The position numbers and the translations under genes were made by a program. Positions 53,390 to 64,000 of a stretch of 64,000 bases of DNA are shown in pieces (the stretch's first letter is position 1; each line of letters opens with the position of its first letter). Below the pieces are notes generated by a model. The model worked only from the letters and a program-made list of their open reading frames with translations, had not been told where the DNA came from and did not search any database. The DNA is from Takakia lepidozioides (taxonomy: Eukaryota > Streptophyta > Takakiopsida > Takakiales > Takakiaceae): contig CM060733.1 of assembly GCA_030704615.1 (NCBI GenBank), positions 25,546,001 through 25,610,000 of the forward strand, in the 5' to 3' direction.

Positions 53390-56300
53390 ATGACGAGTCA
53401 AGACCCAGTTTCTGAGATCAACAAATTAAGTGGGCCACTGAACTATTCCACTTGGAAGTTCAGGATCAAGAACATCCTCCTTCGAGAGGATATTTGGGAT
53501 ATTGTTGATCACCTCACCCCTATCAGGATCATTGATCCAAACAATGTTCAACAAGTTGAGGAACTTCGAAAGCTGAGAGTCAAGGCTCTCACGACTCTAA
53601 ATCTGTCTGTGAAAGATCACATCATGCCTTCCATTGCTGCTTTCAATGACCCCAAAGAAAGCGGGAGGTTTCTTGCTGATCTCTACATGGTTCCAAACAA
53701 CGCCACCAGATTAATGCTGAAGGATAAACTCACCACGATCAAGTTGGGAAATTGTACTAATGTGGCTGAGTATCTGCAGAAAATTCAAGAAATACAGTTC
53801 GAGCTTGCAGGTATTGGAGAAGCTGTGGATGAGCGAGACTTAGTCGAGAGAGTACTCAACACCCTTCCCGAAAGCTTTGGAGGGGTATTGCAGACCTTCA
53901 ATGGAAACATGCAACTCCCAACATTTGTCGAGGTCTCTGCGAGACTGATGCAAGAAGAAGGACGATTGGCATTTCGGGCCAAGAACATGAGTAACAGTGA
54001 CAGTGCAGAAGCCCTAATGGTGAGAATGCGAAACCCATCGACATATCACCATCCAAATTACCAAGGACGGCGTTTCCTCCACACCGAACTTGGACGTGGT
54101 GGTTTCCGATCTCAACATAGTGGGGATCATGCACGAGGTGGATTTCGACCTAGAGTCATAGGTCCTTGTAATTTCTGTGGAGATCTTGGCCACCTGATGA
54201 GAAGTTGCCCTGAACTCGCACGCGAAATGGCCAAGAAGGCACGTGAGCGTCGTGACAGTCACCGACCTCCACAAGCCAACGTCATGGAAGAAGGAGGAGC
54301 TCCCTTCATTGATAATGAGGAAACATCATTGGATCTTTTTGAATGTGGCATTAATGCTCTGGAGTTAGAATCTGAATGGTTTCTTGATTCAGGTGCTACC
54401 AAGCACGTAGGCAAGGAAAACGATGCCTTGGCAGACTTAGAATTCTGCGAGCACCCATCTTATGTTAAGTCTGCCGGGGGAGAAAGTCATGCCATTGAGG
54501 GCAAAGGGTCTGTCAACATTTCCACTGCCACAGGCAAAATAAAAGTTGACGAAGTTCTTTATGTCCCTGATTGCACAAAGAATCTATTGTCCGTTGGGAG
54601 ACTGACAGACACAGGCATAATCCTAGTCTTTGATAATAAGAAGTGTTTGCTCATTCAAAAGTCTTCTTACAACATCATTGGCCAAGGAATCCGAGATCCC
54701 AAGAATGGACTTTACAAGATTAAAGGGACAGATTCTGCCTCCATATCGACACCCTTGGTTTGCTCGATCGAAGGGATGTCTAACCCGTCATGGTTGTGGC
54801 ACCGAAGACTAGGGCATCTCCATCCACAAAGTGTGCACTTTCTTTCCACCCGAGACTTGGCAACAGGGATTCCTTCAATCCGTTTGCAGGCACCAGTTTG
54901 CCAGGGATGCATGGAGGGCAAGCAACATCAAGAGCGTGCACCCAAGACTGCAACTCACAGAGCAACACAGATCTTGGAGCTGGTGCACTCAGACTTATGC
55001 GGTCCACATTCCACTTCACACGGTGGAGCTCATTTTTTCATCACGTTCATTGATGACTTCAGCAGAAAAGGGTGGGTGTACTTCCTAAAACACAAATCAC
55101 AAGCATTTACGTTCTTCAAGAAGTTCAAGGCACTCGTAGAAAATGCCACTGGAAAGAAAATTCAATGCTTGAGAAGTGATAGAGGAGGGGAGTATCTCTA
55201 TGATGAATTTCAATCATATCTTGACCAAGCTGGAATCAAGAGACAACTCACCCAGTCCTACACATCACACCAAAATGGGATTGCCGAAAGAAAGAACCGA
55301 ACATTGATGGAAAAAGCTCGAACCATGGTCTATGAGACCGGGATCCCAAGGCATCTCTGGGCGGAGGCGCTTAGCACGGCCAACCTGCTTACGAACCTCT
55401 CACCAATGAGAGCCAATCAGGGCACTACACCAGATGAGAGATTCTCTGGCCAAAAACCAGATTTGAGCAAATTGAGTATTTTTGGAAGCGTTGCTTATGT
55501 GCACATTGCAGATGAAAAACGGAGGAAGCTCGACTCAAAATCTTTACGCTGCGTCTTTGTAGGCTACGATGCAGAAACCAAGGGTTTACGATGCTACCAT
55601 CCATCATCGAGGAAAATCCTTATCAACAAGGATGTACACCCTGGACGAAGGTGTATTCTTTTACTCAAAACAAAAACCATGATACCTTCACGATGCTGAG
55701 GGTGATCCTCCTCGTGATGAAACCCAGGTTGATGCTGCCCAAGACATGCCACATGACAGTCTCGAGGAACAAACATCGAAGCACACATGCGGTCCTAATT
55801 TGGTTGGTGGACTATCAAGTTTTGTATCGCACGTTACAAGTAAGCATTCTATCTATCGACCTGTTGAATACGATCCACCTGTTGGCTCGAGTTTGCATGA
55901 CGATCATACAGTTGTGGCCTCAACGTCATCGCCAACTCATTCAACATCCGAGCCTCCAATGGATCATCCCCCTGTAGACTCCAACCTACCTCTACATGCA
56001 CCATCATCCTATACAGGTGACCCTATCCATTCTCCTCCGTGCATCACACGTTCAAGAGCACCATCCACCAGACTTAGGGATCATTTAGTTTTCAACGTTG
56101 AAATTGAACATGATTTCCTTGATGAGCCAGTCAATTTTTCTGATGCGGCTTCTAACCCTGGATGGGTTCGTGCTATGGAAGAGGAGATGACTCCATCTCT
56201 AAGAACCAGACCTGGTCCCTCACAGATTTACCTCCAGGGAAACGACCTATTCATTCCAAGTGGGTTTACAAAGTGAAAGCTGGTTCTGATGGTCAACCTA

Positions 56301-57631
56301 TCAAACTTAAGGCAAGGCTAGTAGCAAAAGGATATGAACAACAAGCAGGTATTGATTTTGATGAGACATTTGCCCCGGTTGCAAAATGGAGTACAATTCG
56401 CAGCATGGTGGCTCTTGCAGCTAGCAATGATTGGGATGTTCTTCATATGGATATCAAGACCGCATTCCTCAATGGGGACTTGAAGGAGGATGTGTACATC
56501 ATCCGACTTCAAGGATTTGAAGTTGCTGGCTCTGAACACAAGGTCTGTAAACTCCACAAGGCTCTTTATGGCCTAAAGCAGGCATCCCGCGCATGGTATG
56601 AGAAAATTGATACTTTCCTACATGAACAAGGTATGACAAATTGCCAATCTGATCCAAATTTATACTACATATTTGAAGACGAGAAAATCTTGATCATGGT
56701 CATTTATGTAGATGATCTCCTCATCACTGGGAGTCATTCTTTGAAGATCAAGTGGCTACGTGACCAACTATCCAAGAGATTTGCCATATCCCTACTAGGT
56801 CACCTCAATTTATACCTAGGAGTGGAGTTCTTGCATCGACCTTACGGCATCATAATGTCTCACAAAAGGTTCATTCTTAAATGCCTTGATGATTTAGGTC
56901 TGGCAGAATGTTATCCTTCACCCGTTCCTCTCCCAGAAGGGACTAAGCTTTCCCTCGACATGTCTGCACCCCTTGTGGATCCCACTGAATATCGGTGCAT
57001 GGTAGGGAAACTCTTATACATTACCCATACTCATCTAGATATATCCTACGCTGTGGGACTTGTTTCACGCTATATGCAGGCTCCCCAACGTCCCCATTCT
57101 GATGCTGCCAAGCATATCTTCCGCTACCTAAAAGGGACTCAGAATTTGGCCATCTGTTATCGAAGGGGGGAAGCGCCCAATTCTTGTGGCTTTGTCGATA
57201 CTGACTATGCTGGAGATTTGGATGGTCGCAAATCCACCACCGGGTACATTTTCACCCTTGGAAATGGACCCATATCATGGAGCAGCAAGAAACAAGGATG
57301 TATGGCAAGGTCCTCAACAGACGGTGAATACATGGCTTTGTCTGAGGCGGCATGCGAAGCTATCTGGCTACGAAGATTATTCAACGAGATTAAGGTACGA
57401 GATGATGCACCCATGCTCATCAATTGTAATAACCAGAGTTCCATCAAGATGGCCCTCAACTCAGTGTTCCACAATCGAACGAAACATATTGACGTTGCCC
57501 ATCATTTCATTCGAGAGACTCAAAAAGATGGGAAAACTAAGCTTGCATACATTCCAGCAAAGGAACAGATGGCAGACATCTTGACAAAACCTTGGGTCGC
57601 ATTCAGTTTACAAAACTCAGGGAAAAGCTGA
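53390..57631 (+). pseudogene. Copia gag-pol, slightly broken
   Basis: From ATG 53,390 (or 53,372) one frame runs to 55,699: gag with GPLNYSTWKFRIKNILL, CCHC knuckle CNFCGDLGHLMRSC, protease WFLDSGATKHV, pre-integrase HRRLGHLHPQSVHF and CQGCMEGKQ, and integrase core with LVHSDLCGP, FIDDFSRKGWVYF and NGIAERKNRTLMEKA. A one-base shift near 55,635 and a TGA near 55,680 break it. 56,162-57,631 then holds the reverse transcriptase (KWVYKVKAGSDG, HMDIKTAFLNGD, YGLKQASRAWY, YVDDLLITGS) and RNase H (FVDTDYAGDLDGRKSTTGYIF). Another frameshift lies near 56,190 and one near the C-terminus (about 57,585). Order PR-IN-RT-RH is diagnostic of Ty1/copia. Confidence 0.9.
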
Positions 57632-57961
57632 GTATGGTGGATTTGTCAGCGGCACCTAATAGTCCTGGAACGTCTTTGAATTCTTTGGGCTAACAAGCTA
57701 CGTGCATTTTTATGCCAATTCAACAGCGTCGAATTCCTTTTATGTCTGGACATTGCATTCTAGTGGCGTGCCACAGTCAAAGTCCCTCCGGGATTATATT
57801 GTTGGCACATGCGACCTAAAGGAGTCACGGCAGTTGGACCTTTCAGCCATGGCCAGATTTTGATCTTCAACTACTTGATTAGGAAGACCAGGAAGTGGAG
57901 ACACAGAGGGGGGGGGTATGTGATTCCTTCGGGATGCAATGAGGTCAGGTGCAAGGGGGGG

Positions 57962-58158
57962 TGTTGACATTTTATGCACCTATTCATTACGGTTTTCATT
58001 GGGTTTCGTAGGTACCTTGTAGTTAGTTAGGACAGGTAGGTAGATCGATCAAAGGGGGTTGTTTCTCCCTGCACTCTCAGTGTATATATACTTTACATGA
58101 AGCTGCTACAGTATCGATTTCAGGACTGTTCTTGTATAGTTTACTGTTTGTGTCTACA
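57962..58158 (+). repeat. Copia 3' LTR
   Basis: 197 bp, differing from the 5' LTR by one extra G in the G run (58,0xx region) and one A-to-T near the end (cttgtatag). It is preceded by a purine-rich tract ending in a run of G. Confidence 0.9.
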
Positions 58159-58163
58159 ATGGA

Positions 58164-58193
58164 GATAGTTCAAAAACCTACCAAGGCTTTTGA
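58164..58193 (+). other. Displaced original 3' end of the receptor kinase
   Basis: Directly after the second ATGGA, the receptor-kinase frame continues for nine codons (DSSKTYQGF) and then TGA at 58,191-58,193. Before the insertion the protein would have ended here, nine residues after TDG, instead of one residue after it. Confidence 0.85.
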
Positions 58194-59329
58194 GGAGCCT
58201 GGACCAAGCAGCAATGAAATTTCCGACAGGTTTAGGCTTGGGATGCCTCGGTAGCATGGAAACATTCTCACTTCTATAGGAGTCCCGCAACATTTTATCT
58301 TCCAATCTGATTGATTGTAGTAGTCCCTTCCACTGTCTGAGTATTGCGCTTCAGTGCTGCATTCATAGACTGGGAGAATCCTACTTTATCCTGCAGGCAT
58401 CCCTACTAGTTACCTTCACCAATGAGGAAATACCTGCTGTGTCAGAGTGCTCTCATTGAGCTGTAACATACAGAAATTCCACAGAAACTTACATGCATCA
58501 GATCCATTGCCTTACTTGCTTGGTACAAAAGAAATTCTGTGACCAGAACACCGCCTGAAGCAACATCGAAACATGCAACACGGCACTGGCAGGTCATGCA
58601 GCTTGGAGATTTTGAACTCAATACTCACGATTCCTTGTTGATTGCTTCAAACATAGCACCCCTTGAAACTCTTGTGCGCCTTCTTGAGCCTACACTGGAG
58701 GTGAAAGCCGGTGATAGCATAGTGCCATGACCACTTGCGAGACTTTTCAATCCTGCAGATCGTATCTTGTTCTGGCGAAATTCTTTTGTTCAGTTGAAAT
58801 GACAAGCTTCAAGATTCACTTCTGCACATTACCATCTGATTGAATATTACATGTTTCTGTGGACGTCTTTACTTAGATCCTACCTGGCCGCATGAGCAAC
58901 CTGACTATGGGTGTCTACTGTAGAAGTTCCTTCATTTGAGAGCAGTGCTGACCTCTTACGAAGTACCGAGTACGTGCTTTCCTGAAGACGAGGACGTGAA
59001 GTTTTATGTGCAAAAGCAGGAAGATAAGGTCAGCCTGTAAACGAAAATGATGTAAATCCCAAGGCTCATGGCTCTATGGCCACCCCACCGAATTCCTCAG
59101 ACTGAATTGCTTTTATGACATCGAACAAGCCAGACCAAATGTGATCTGCATTATGCAACGTACCACCATAACGCAATTGGAATGACTCCGAGCTCAAGAG
59201 GATTCCTCGGAGGATATTATAATCGGAATGCTTTCACCGCCCATTCCCTTCGCGTGGGCCTTGGAACAAGAACAGCCCAAGAACTCTACTTCACCGTACA
59301 CAAGTGTCGCCCTAAGACGAAGTGCCTCA
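58194..59329. other. 3' flank of the receptor kinase, no gene
   Basis: Probably old 3' untranslated and downstream sequence. The parts 'ggaccaagcagcaatgaa' and 'gtgtcagagtgctctcattgagctg' recur at 63.3-63.6 kb. Confidence 0.4.
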
Positions 59330-59905
59330 AGCAGTTAGGCCGTGAGCTTGGAGTCTTCAAACTTGGGAGACTCTAAAAATTGCTGTACCTTCCGTAAGAA
59401 GAAAAAATGGTGCTCTATTTCCACTTTCTGCAACGTGCAGACGGGACAGATTGTAGCCTCACTTCTCCATTCCAAGCCTAAGGCTGTCAGCCAACTCTCA
59501 TTACGCCGAAGACCCTGTGAGGATTGAACTGTGCGTAGTGGCCTGACTGGCAGCCGGTGTCCAGGTGCGGACGGCTTCCAACGAGCAGTTGGTCATCAGC
59601 TCACAACCTGTGACCTGCCGCGATTGTTTGTGGTGCCAATGATCCGCTGCAGGAATGCAGTCTGTAGATGATTTATAGTGGGCGCAAGCCCCCAGATGAC
59701 TCTTGAACAGTTCGGGTGAACAGTTGATGGCTCTTTGCGCAAGTGAGTTATGAGTGCCGTATGCCTCAGGCCATCTGCTTAATATCAATGCTACTCTGCA
59801 CCCGGTTTTTGCAACCTTTTCAAATGCCCGAAGCCCTAGGGATTGCATCCAAGCTTTTGTAAAGTCCGGCAAAAAAACAACGTATCTTTGTCGCTGCCAG
59901 TTCAA
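59330..59905 (-). pseudogene. Possible LINE-like remnant
   Basis: On minus, 59,905-59,501 is a 134-codon frame (QRQRYVVFLPDFTKAWMQSL). After a frame change, 59,520-59,340 reads RRNESWLTALGLEW and ICPVCTLQKVEIEHHFFFL, with a CX2C...EH pattern like the zinc-binding tail of plant LINEs. The match is weak and I hold it loosely. Confidence 0.35.
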
Positions 59906-60533
59906 TCGTGGCTTCGGGAGGGTGAAGACAAGCTTCTAAAGAACCAGAGGTTAACTGAAATAACCACATGGGTTGACTAGACCAATACAAAGCAGTTTGC
60001 GCGTTTAAGGTTCATGAATTGCACAAAGCTAAGTACTTTGAACATCAACTAAAATCTAGTAATCCCTCAACAAGACACGAAGAGATGAAGGCCTAGAATT
60101 AGTGATTGTGACGGCGTTAAACCGAGCGAACACGTAGATAGAGAAAAAGCCCATAGACTATGGGAAACAGATGACCAACATTTCAGAGCTATGCTGGGTT
60201 GGATATCCAGACAGACATGTTGCCAAGGAATCAGTGTGCAGTCTCAAATTTAAACTCCCGGGCAAGGATCTAAGATCCAGCATATATACAACACGTTCAC
60301 CACATACATGTGGCCAATCTAAAGTCTACCCAACTTTCAATTCAATGTATTACGAGGTCCTACTTCGTTCCTCATTGATTGCATGGAGAAGTTTGCAAGT
60401 GAATGAATAGAGGCAGTAGTTTTTCGCTAGCCATCCGAAACACACAACGTACTAACAAGTGTCTCTCAAGATCCTTTGGATTTAAGAGGACTTGCAAGAG
60501 ACTACTTTAATGTCGTTCAGCAGTTCGGAAGCG
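59906..60533. other. No gene seen
   Basis: Downstream side of the WIP gene; may hold its 3' untranslated region. Confidence 0.3.
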
Positions 60534-61718
60534 TCATTGAGAGCCTGTGCCAGAACAAGTATCATCAGCGTCATATTCTATTAAAGGGTCGTCGTCCTCG
60601 CAAGAGTCGACACCATGCGGAGCGTGCCCATTGCCAAAAGCTCTGATGTGGTCTTTGAGAGACCGTTTGTGCTTGGAAGTCTGAGCCACAGGTGCAGAAC
60701 CAGAACATGCCACAGTTCTTCTCATGAGTGCGCCAATCGCCTCGGACTGCAAAGGCCTTGCTGCACTTGCGGCAAACAAATGGTTTGATGCCATGCTTTC
60801 TCTTGTAATGTGTCTGCAACGTGCGGAAATCTTTCAGGGGCTTGGCACGCGGATGTTCAATACTGTTACGGCAACCTTCGGCACAGCAATAGCAAGGCAG
60901 TCTAAGCATGGCTGTTGGCTGCGTGCCCCGTAATGATTCCGGACCTTTTCTATATTGTGATCCGTGGCCCCACATGTGCATCTGCAGTCAAGTTCACCCC
61001 AGATCAGGTATCACAGTTCGTCAGATCTAGATTATCCAAGTTATGCAATTACGAACTCGTAATGTTTTTTGAAGCTCCAAGTTCGCAGTGACATGATGTA
61101 CAGAAGAACTGCAAAAGACAACTGATCGAACAAGGCCTGCCGCAAAGAAAAAGTGCTAACCTGCATGTTGTTGTAGCGATTGAATGTCTTGCTGCAGACT
61201 GGACATGAAAATTGTGTAGGCCCAATCAGAATCTGTGCTGGAGTAGGAATCCAGTAGTGGCCTTCAAGCAACCGTCCTCGTCCCCGCTGAAATCGATCGT
61301 TCTCGGCACTAAGGGCGTGATACCCACCACCCTCATCTTTCATTCCCAAGATCAAAGCATCCGATGATGGGGGTCCAATACGAAGTGCAACTGAACATAC
61401 ATTGTCATTAGAATGTTCACATGCATTACAGTCTGATACTAGTAAGGCACTTCTCACCGCCGAAGAGTACTCTGGCTGGTGATCAAAGGTACTTGGGAGA
61501 CTCAAGCTCAGGAACGGTAGCAGATCAGGAGAGGGGAGAGAGGGAGAGGACACAAATCGCAGATCACGAGGAGAGGACACGCACCGCTGCCATTGAACGC
61601 AACCACCATTTCTATCCACCCCTCGACTCAAGCTAAACTGTGGACACATATCCTCGGGAAACGACTCCAAGTTATATATGTGAACAGTACATAGAGTAGT
61701 GGGAGGACAGTTGGGCAC
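60534..61718 (-). CDS. WIP-family zinc-finger transcription factor, frameshifted
   Basis: Exon 1 (61,718-61,161) starts MPNCPPTT, has a serine/leucine-rich acidic leader and ends [15 protein letters not shown], then [17 protein letters not shown]. The donor GTTAGC follows. Exon 2 (60,981-60,534; acceptor CTGCAG) continues [54 protein letters not shown] and [15 protein letters not shown]. This is the four-finger WIP domain with its W-I-P tripeptide, a nuclear DNA-binding family (TT1/WIP, MpWIP) that sets cell identity. After FCTCGSDF one extra C (60,675-60,676) shifts the frame; the other frame continues [17 protein letters not shown] to a stop at 60,534. Read literally the last finger is lost. 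It is either a real mutation or a sequencing error. Confidence 0.85.
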
Positions 61719-63180
61719 TCTATATTAGTTAGACCGACAAGAGAGTCAATGTGTCCGACCAAATGTCTGCCGAGTGTCTGCAGCTCTTTAACACTGCCAT
61801 TGATTCTATGCCACACAAGGAAGAGTGCGGAACCTAGTGCACAGCTTACCTGGAGCAAAATAATATATCTAACACAGTTCTAACAAAATTGTTTTCTCTC
61901 CCCACTCTCTCTCTCGCTCCCTAACTCTTCTCTTTCGTATATTATATATGTCTTGCTCATGAGGGTGGGGCCGTACAGCTCAATATTTAGCAAAGACAGA
62001 CTGACCTGGGAGACAAGTTCATGACAAATGTTGGTGCATTGCAGGGCATCTTCGAACGACAATTTCTGCAACACTGAACAACTTTCTTCCAAACATGGAA
62101 TCATCCAGCGCAGTGAATACTTGCATTTCATATTCATCACCGAGTGGCTGGCCCCTAAAAGTAGAAAGGACGACTTAGGGTCTGTATATAATGTTTGTTC
62201 TGTGTTGTAAGCCGATCATGTCGTTGCAATCCAGTCCAGAACTTATTAAATTACTATTTTAGTCTACAGATACAGACTCGTATCAATTTTTGCTTCGAAA
62301 ATTGTAGTCTCGTGCTGTCTCGTGAACACTCACCCTCACTGTCCCATAAGAGCCATGGTCCTTGAATCACATGGCCACACAAGGTTATTTTCTAGCAAAA
62401 CCTGTAGGGGAGACATGTTGCAGGCTGGCCCGGCGTCTAGAGTGTTCAGAAGCAGCTCGGAATTAACTCTCTCTTTTGGCTGGTCCAAACTCGCAACCTT
62501 CAATTGAAAGTAGTTCTCCTTCATGCAGAACTGGCTTCATTGACCTGTATGTACATCTAGATTGGGGTGCTTCTTCTGAAATGACAGGTGCAACCAAGAA
62601 GATTGAATGTCACTGCTACCAGTGAATTAAATGAAGATGTTGCACTGGTTGTTAAACAGAAAATCAAGAAACTATGTTTACCTATTCTTCACAGACATAT
62701 GGTGCGCAATGCCCATCCTCGCCATTGAAAACGATAATATCTCCACTGGTGTACACAATTGAAAACGATTTTTTAACGATCAAGGTCTGCCGCGCCATCA
62801 TGTGGAGACAGATTTAGGGGGCCCGCATGTGAATTTGAAGAGAGAGATGACAGTCAACCGATCGGTAGTTGGTGGGTACAGCAGAGTTGAATATGGCACA
62901 TAAGTATGATCGGGGTTGTGCAAAGAGCTTACAGTATTTGGCAGCGTCGTTGAGCACTCACATAAGAATGTCCGAACATTTATTTTGCTCAGTACATGCA
63001 GTCTACACGAGCTACATTTTGTTGAATATATGTGATCGCTCAAGTGTTCCAGGTTATGGTTCAGCCGCTTCCTAAAGAGAAGTACATCTTCTGAGTGGAC
63101 AGTACGCACAACGTCTAGATTCAACTTGAAGAGCTAATTTGCAATTTTGCACTTCGTAACAGCTACATCAATCCAGCAAT
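61719..63180. other. Upstream of WIP gene, no gene seen
   Basis: Presumed promoter and 5' leader of the WIP gene, with an (CT/GA)-rich stretch at 61,895-61,940. The open frames here lack domains. Confidence 0.3.
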
Positions 63181-63189
63181 GCAGACAGA

Positions 63190-63660
63190 TAGGCAGGTTT
63201 AGAACCCAATTACCCAGATGAACGTAATGATATTGAGAACCAGACCCCACTGATGGAGTTCATTTAAGCGTCTGCAAAGAATCTTCACTCTTTTGAGGTT
63301 GTCGGACCAAGCAGCGATGAATCGATACAAATATCTGAATTATTAGAGAGTCGTATATAAAGCATGTGGTGCCAGCTGGGTACCATGATCCAGAAACATT
63401 CGCACTGAAAGGGCACTGGACTAATGGGGTCCAGAAGGAATATCTTATCTTCGTACAACTATTAGCATGGATCTCCCTTACGCTGTCAAAGTATTACTAT
63501 GCTAACATATTTTAATATTCTTCCTTCAGAAATCTCTCGAGTGACCTCTTTTGGACCTGCATCTTTTTTCTGAGCTCCCCCACTGTGTCAGAGTGCTCTC
63601 ATTGAGCTGAAACGTACACAAATGCACCAAGCTGCGGAGTCATCAAGCATTTCACGCTTG
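63190..63660 (+). pseudogene. 3' fragment of a second receptor-kinase copy
   Basis: 'cgtaatgatattgagaaccagacc-ccactgatggagtt' resembles the end of the receptor-kinase last exon ('cttaatgacattgagcaaccagatcaccccaccgatggaga'). 'ttttgaggttgtcggaccaagcagcgatgaa' and 'gtgtcagagtgctctcattgagctg' match its 3' flank at 58.19 and 58.44 kb. It carries no copia insertion at the ATGGA site. Only the end of the gene is seen; it is a tandem-duplicate remnant. Confidence 0.65.
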
Positions 63661-64000
63661 TTACATAATAGTCACAGTGTTCTCATTCCACTTGCAAAGA
63701 TTCCAACTGTACGAAAATCTAGGCAACATCTCAATAGCTAAGTGCGACATGCGTGTCACTAATAAAAATGCGGCATGGGGATTTCTAACCCGGGGAGGCA
63801 TAATAGTGGGATACCGCAGGCCCAGGCAGTAGCGTAGTCAACATCATTCGACTTGCAATCTTATTATCAATTGCCTTAAATCGAAGTTCAATACACGTGT
63901 ACGATTCAATATTCATGTACAACTGTTGTTTTTTCTGGTAGAAATCGCAGTGTGACCATGTTACTCCAAGTCATCAAGAGTTACGAGTTACACTGATTTA
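63661..64000. other. No gene seen
   Basis: Nothing recognised to the window end. Confidence 0.3.

Noticed and set aside
54712-55088. Minus and alternate-frame frames inside the copia polyprotein
   Set aside because: They overlap the integrase-coding frame and lack any motif.
59182-59527. Plus-strand frames at 59.2-59.5 kb
   Set aside because: The minus strand gives a better, though still weak, LINE-like reading over the same bases.
62798-63124. 108-codon minus frame near the window end
   Set aside because: No domain, no protein-like pattern, and no splice context; probably chance.

Overview
This is nuclear DNA of a land plant. The evidence is introns with GT-AG borders, a 19-exon LRR receptor kinase, a WIP-type zinc-finger gene and an exon pair of a chloroplast GDT1/CMT1-like transporter. 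A chromodomain Ty3/gypsy element, the hAT/RING proteins and a divergent 'HNDL...DWG' kinase make a seed-free plant (moss, or another bryophyte or lycophyte) my best guess. That is inference from family resemblance. There is no organellar, bacterial or rRNA content.

Layout. 1-44 kb is mostly mobile DNA. 0-0.7 kb is a CACAGCC minisatellite. 1.1-8.7 kb holds three LTR copies and one dead chromodomain Ty3/gypsy element on the minus strand. 10.1-13.3 kb holds LINE debris: two minus-strand 3' ends and one plus-strand 5' end. 14.2-23.0 kb looks like one large hAT-type element: arrays of a ~24-bp palindrome (GCGACCGCCA-N4-TGGCGGTCGC, ~50-bp period) at both sides, a decayed BED/DUF659 hAT transposase on plus, and a decayed RING-finger protein gene on minus, with a 0.73-kb hAT MITE inserted inside. 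18.8-28.5 kb also has ~119-bp repeats in inverted arrangement, long foldback structures and the two halves of a divergent protein kinase. 30.4-34.4 kb carries one long, broken, unrecognised minus-strand coding region with coiled coils and a CCHC knuckle. 36.0-37.0 kb holds exons of a GDT1/CMT1-like Mn/Ca transporter with no visible 3' half. 38-41.3 kb holds small DNA transposons, including a hAT foldback MITE with a perfect 8-bp target duplication and a TTAA-flanked piggyBac-type element.

44.2-52.6 kb is the best gene: an LRR-VIII-1 (HPCA1-like) receptor kinase whose 19 exons I could join into an uninterrupted 725-residue frame. A Ty1/copia composite (52,600-58,158, 5-bp target duplication ATGGA) is inserted in its last exon, and the first six bases of the LTR now supply the stop codon. 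The displaced original end, ten codons counting the stop, lies beyond the element. A diverged copy of the same 3' end, without the insertion, sits at 63.2-63.65 kb. Between them on the minus strand is a two-exon WIP zinc-finger gene (61,718-60,534) with a one-base frameshift in its last finger.

All calls come from reading motifs and repeats by eye; no search or alignment program was used.
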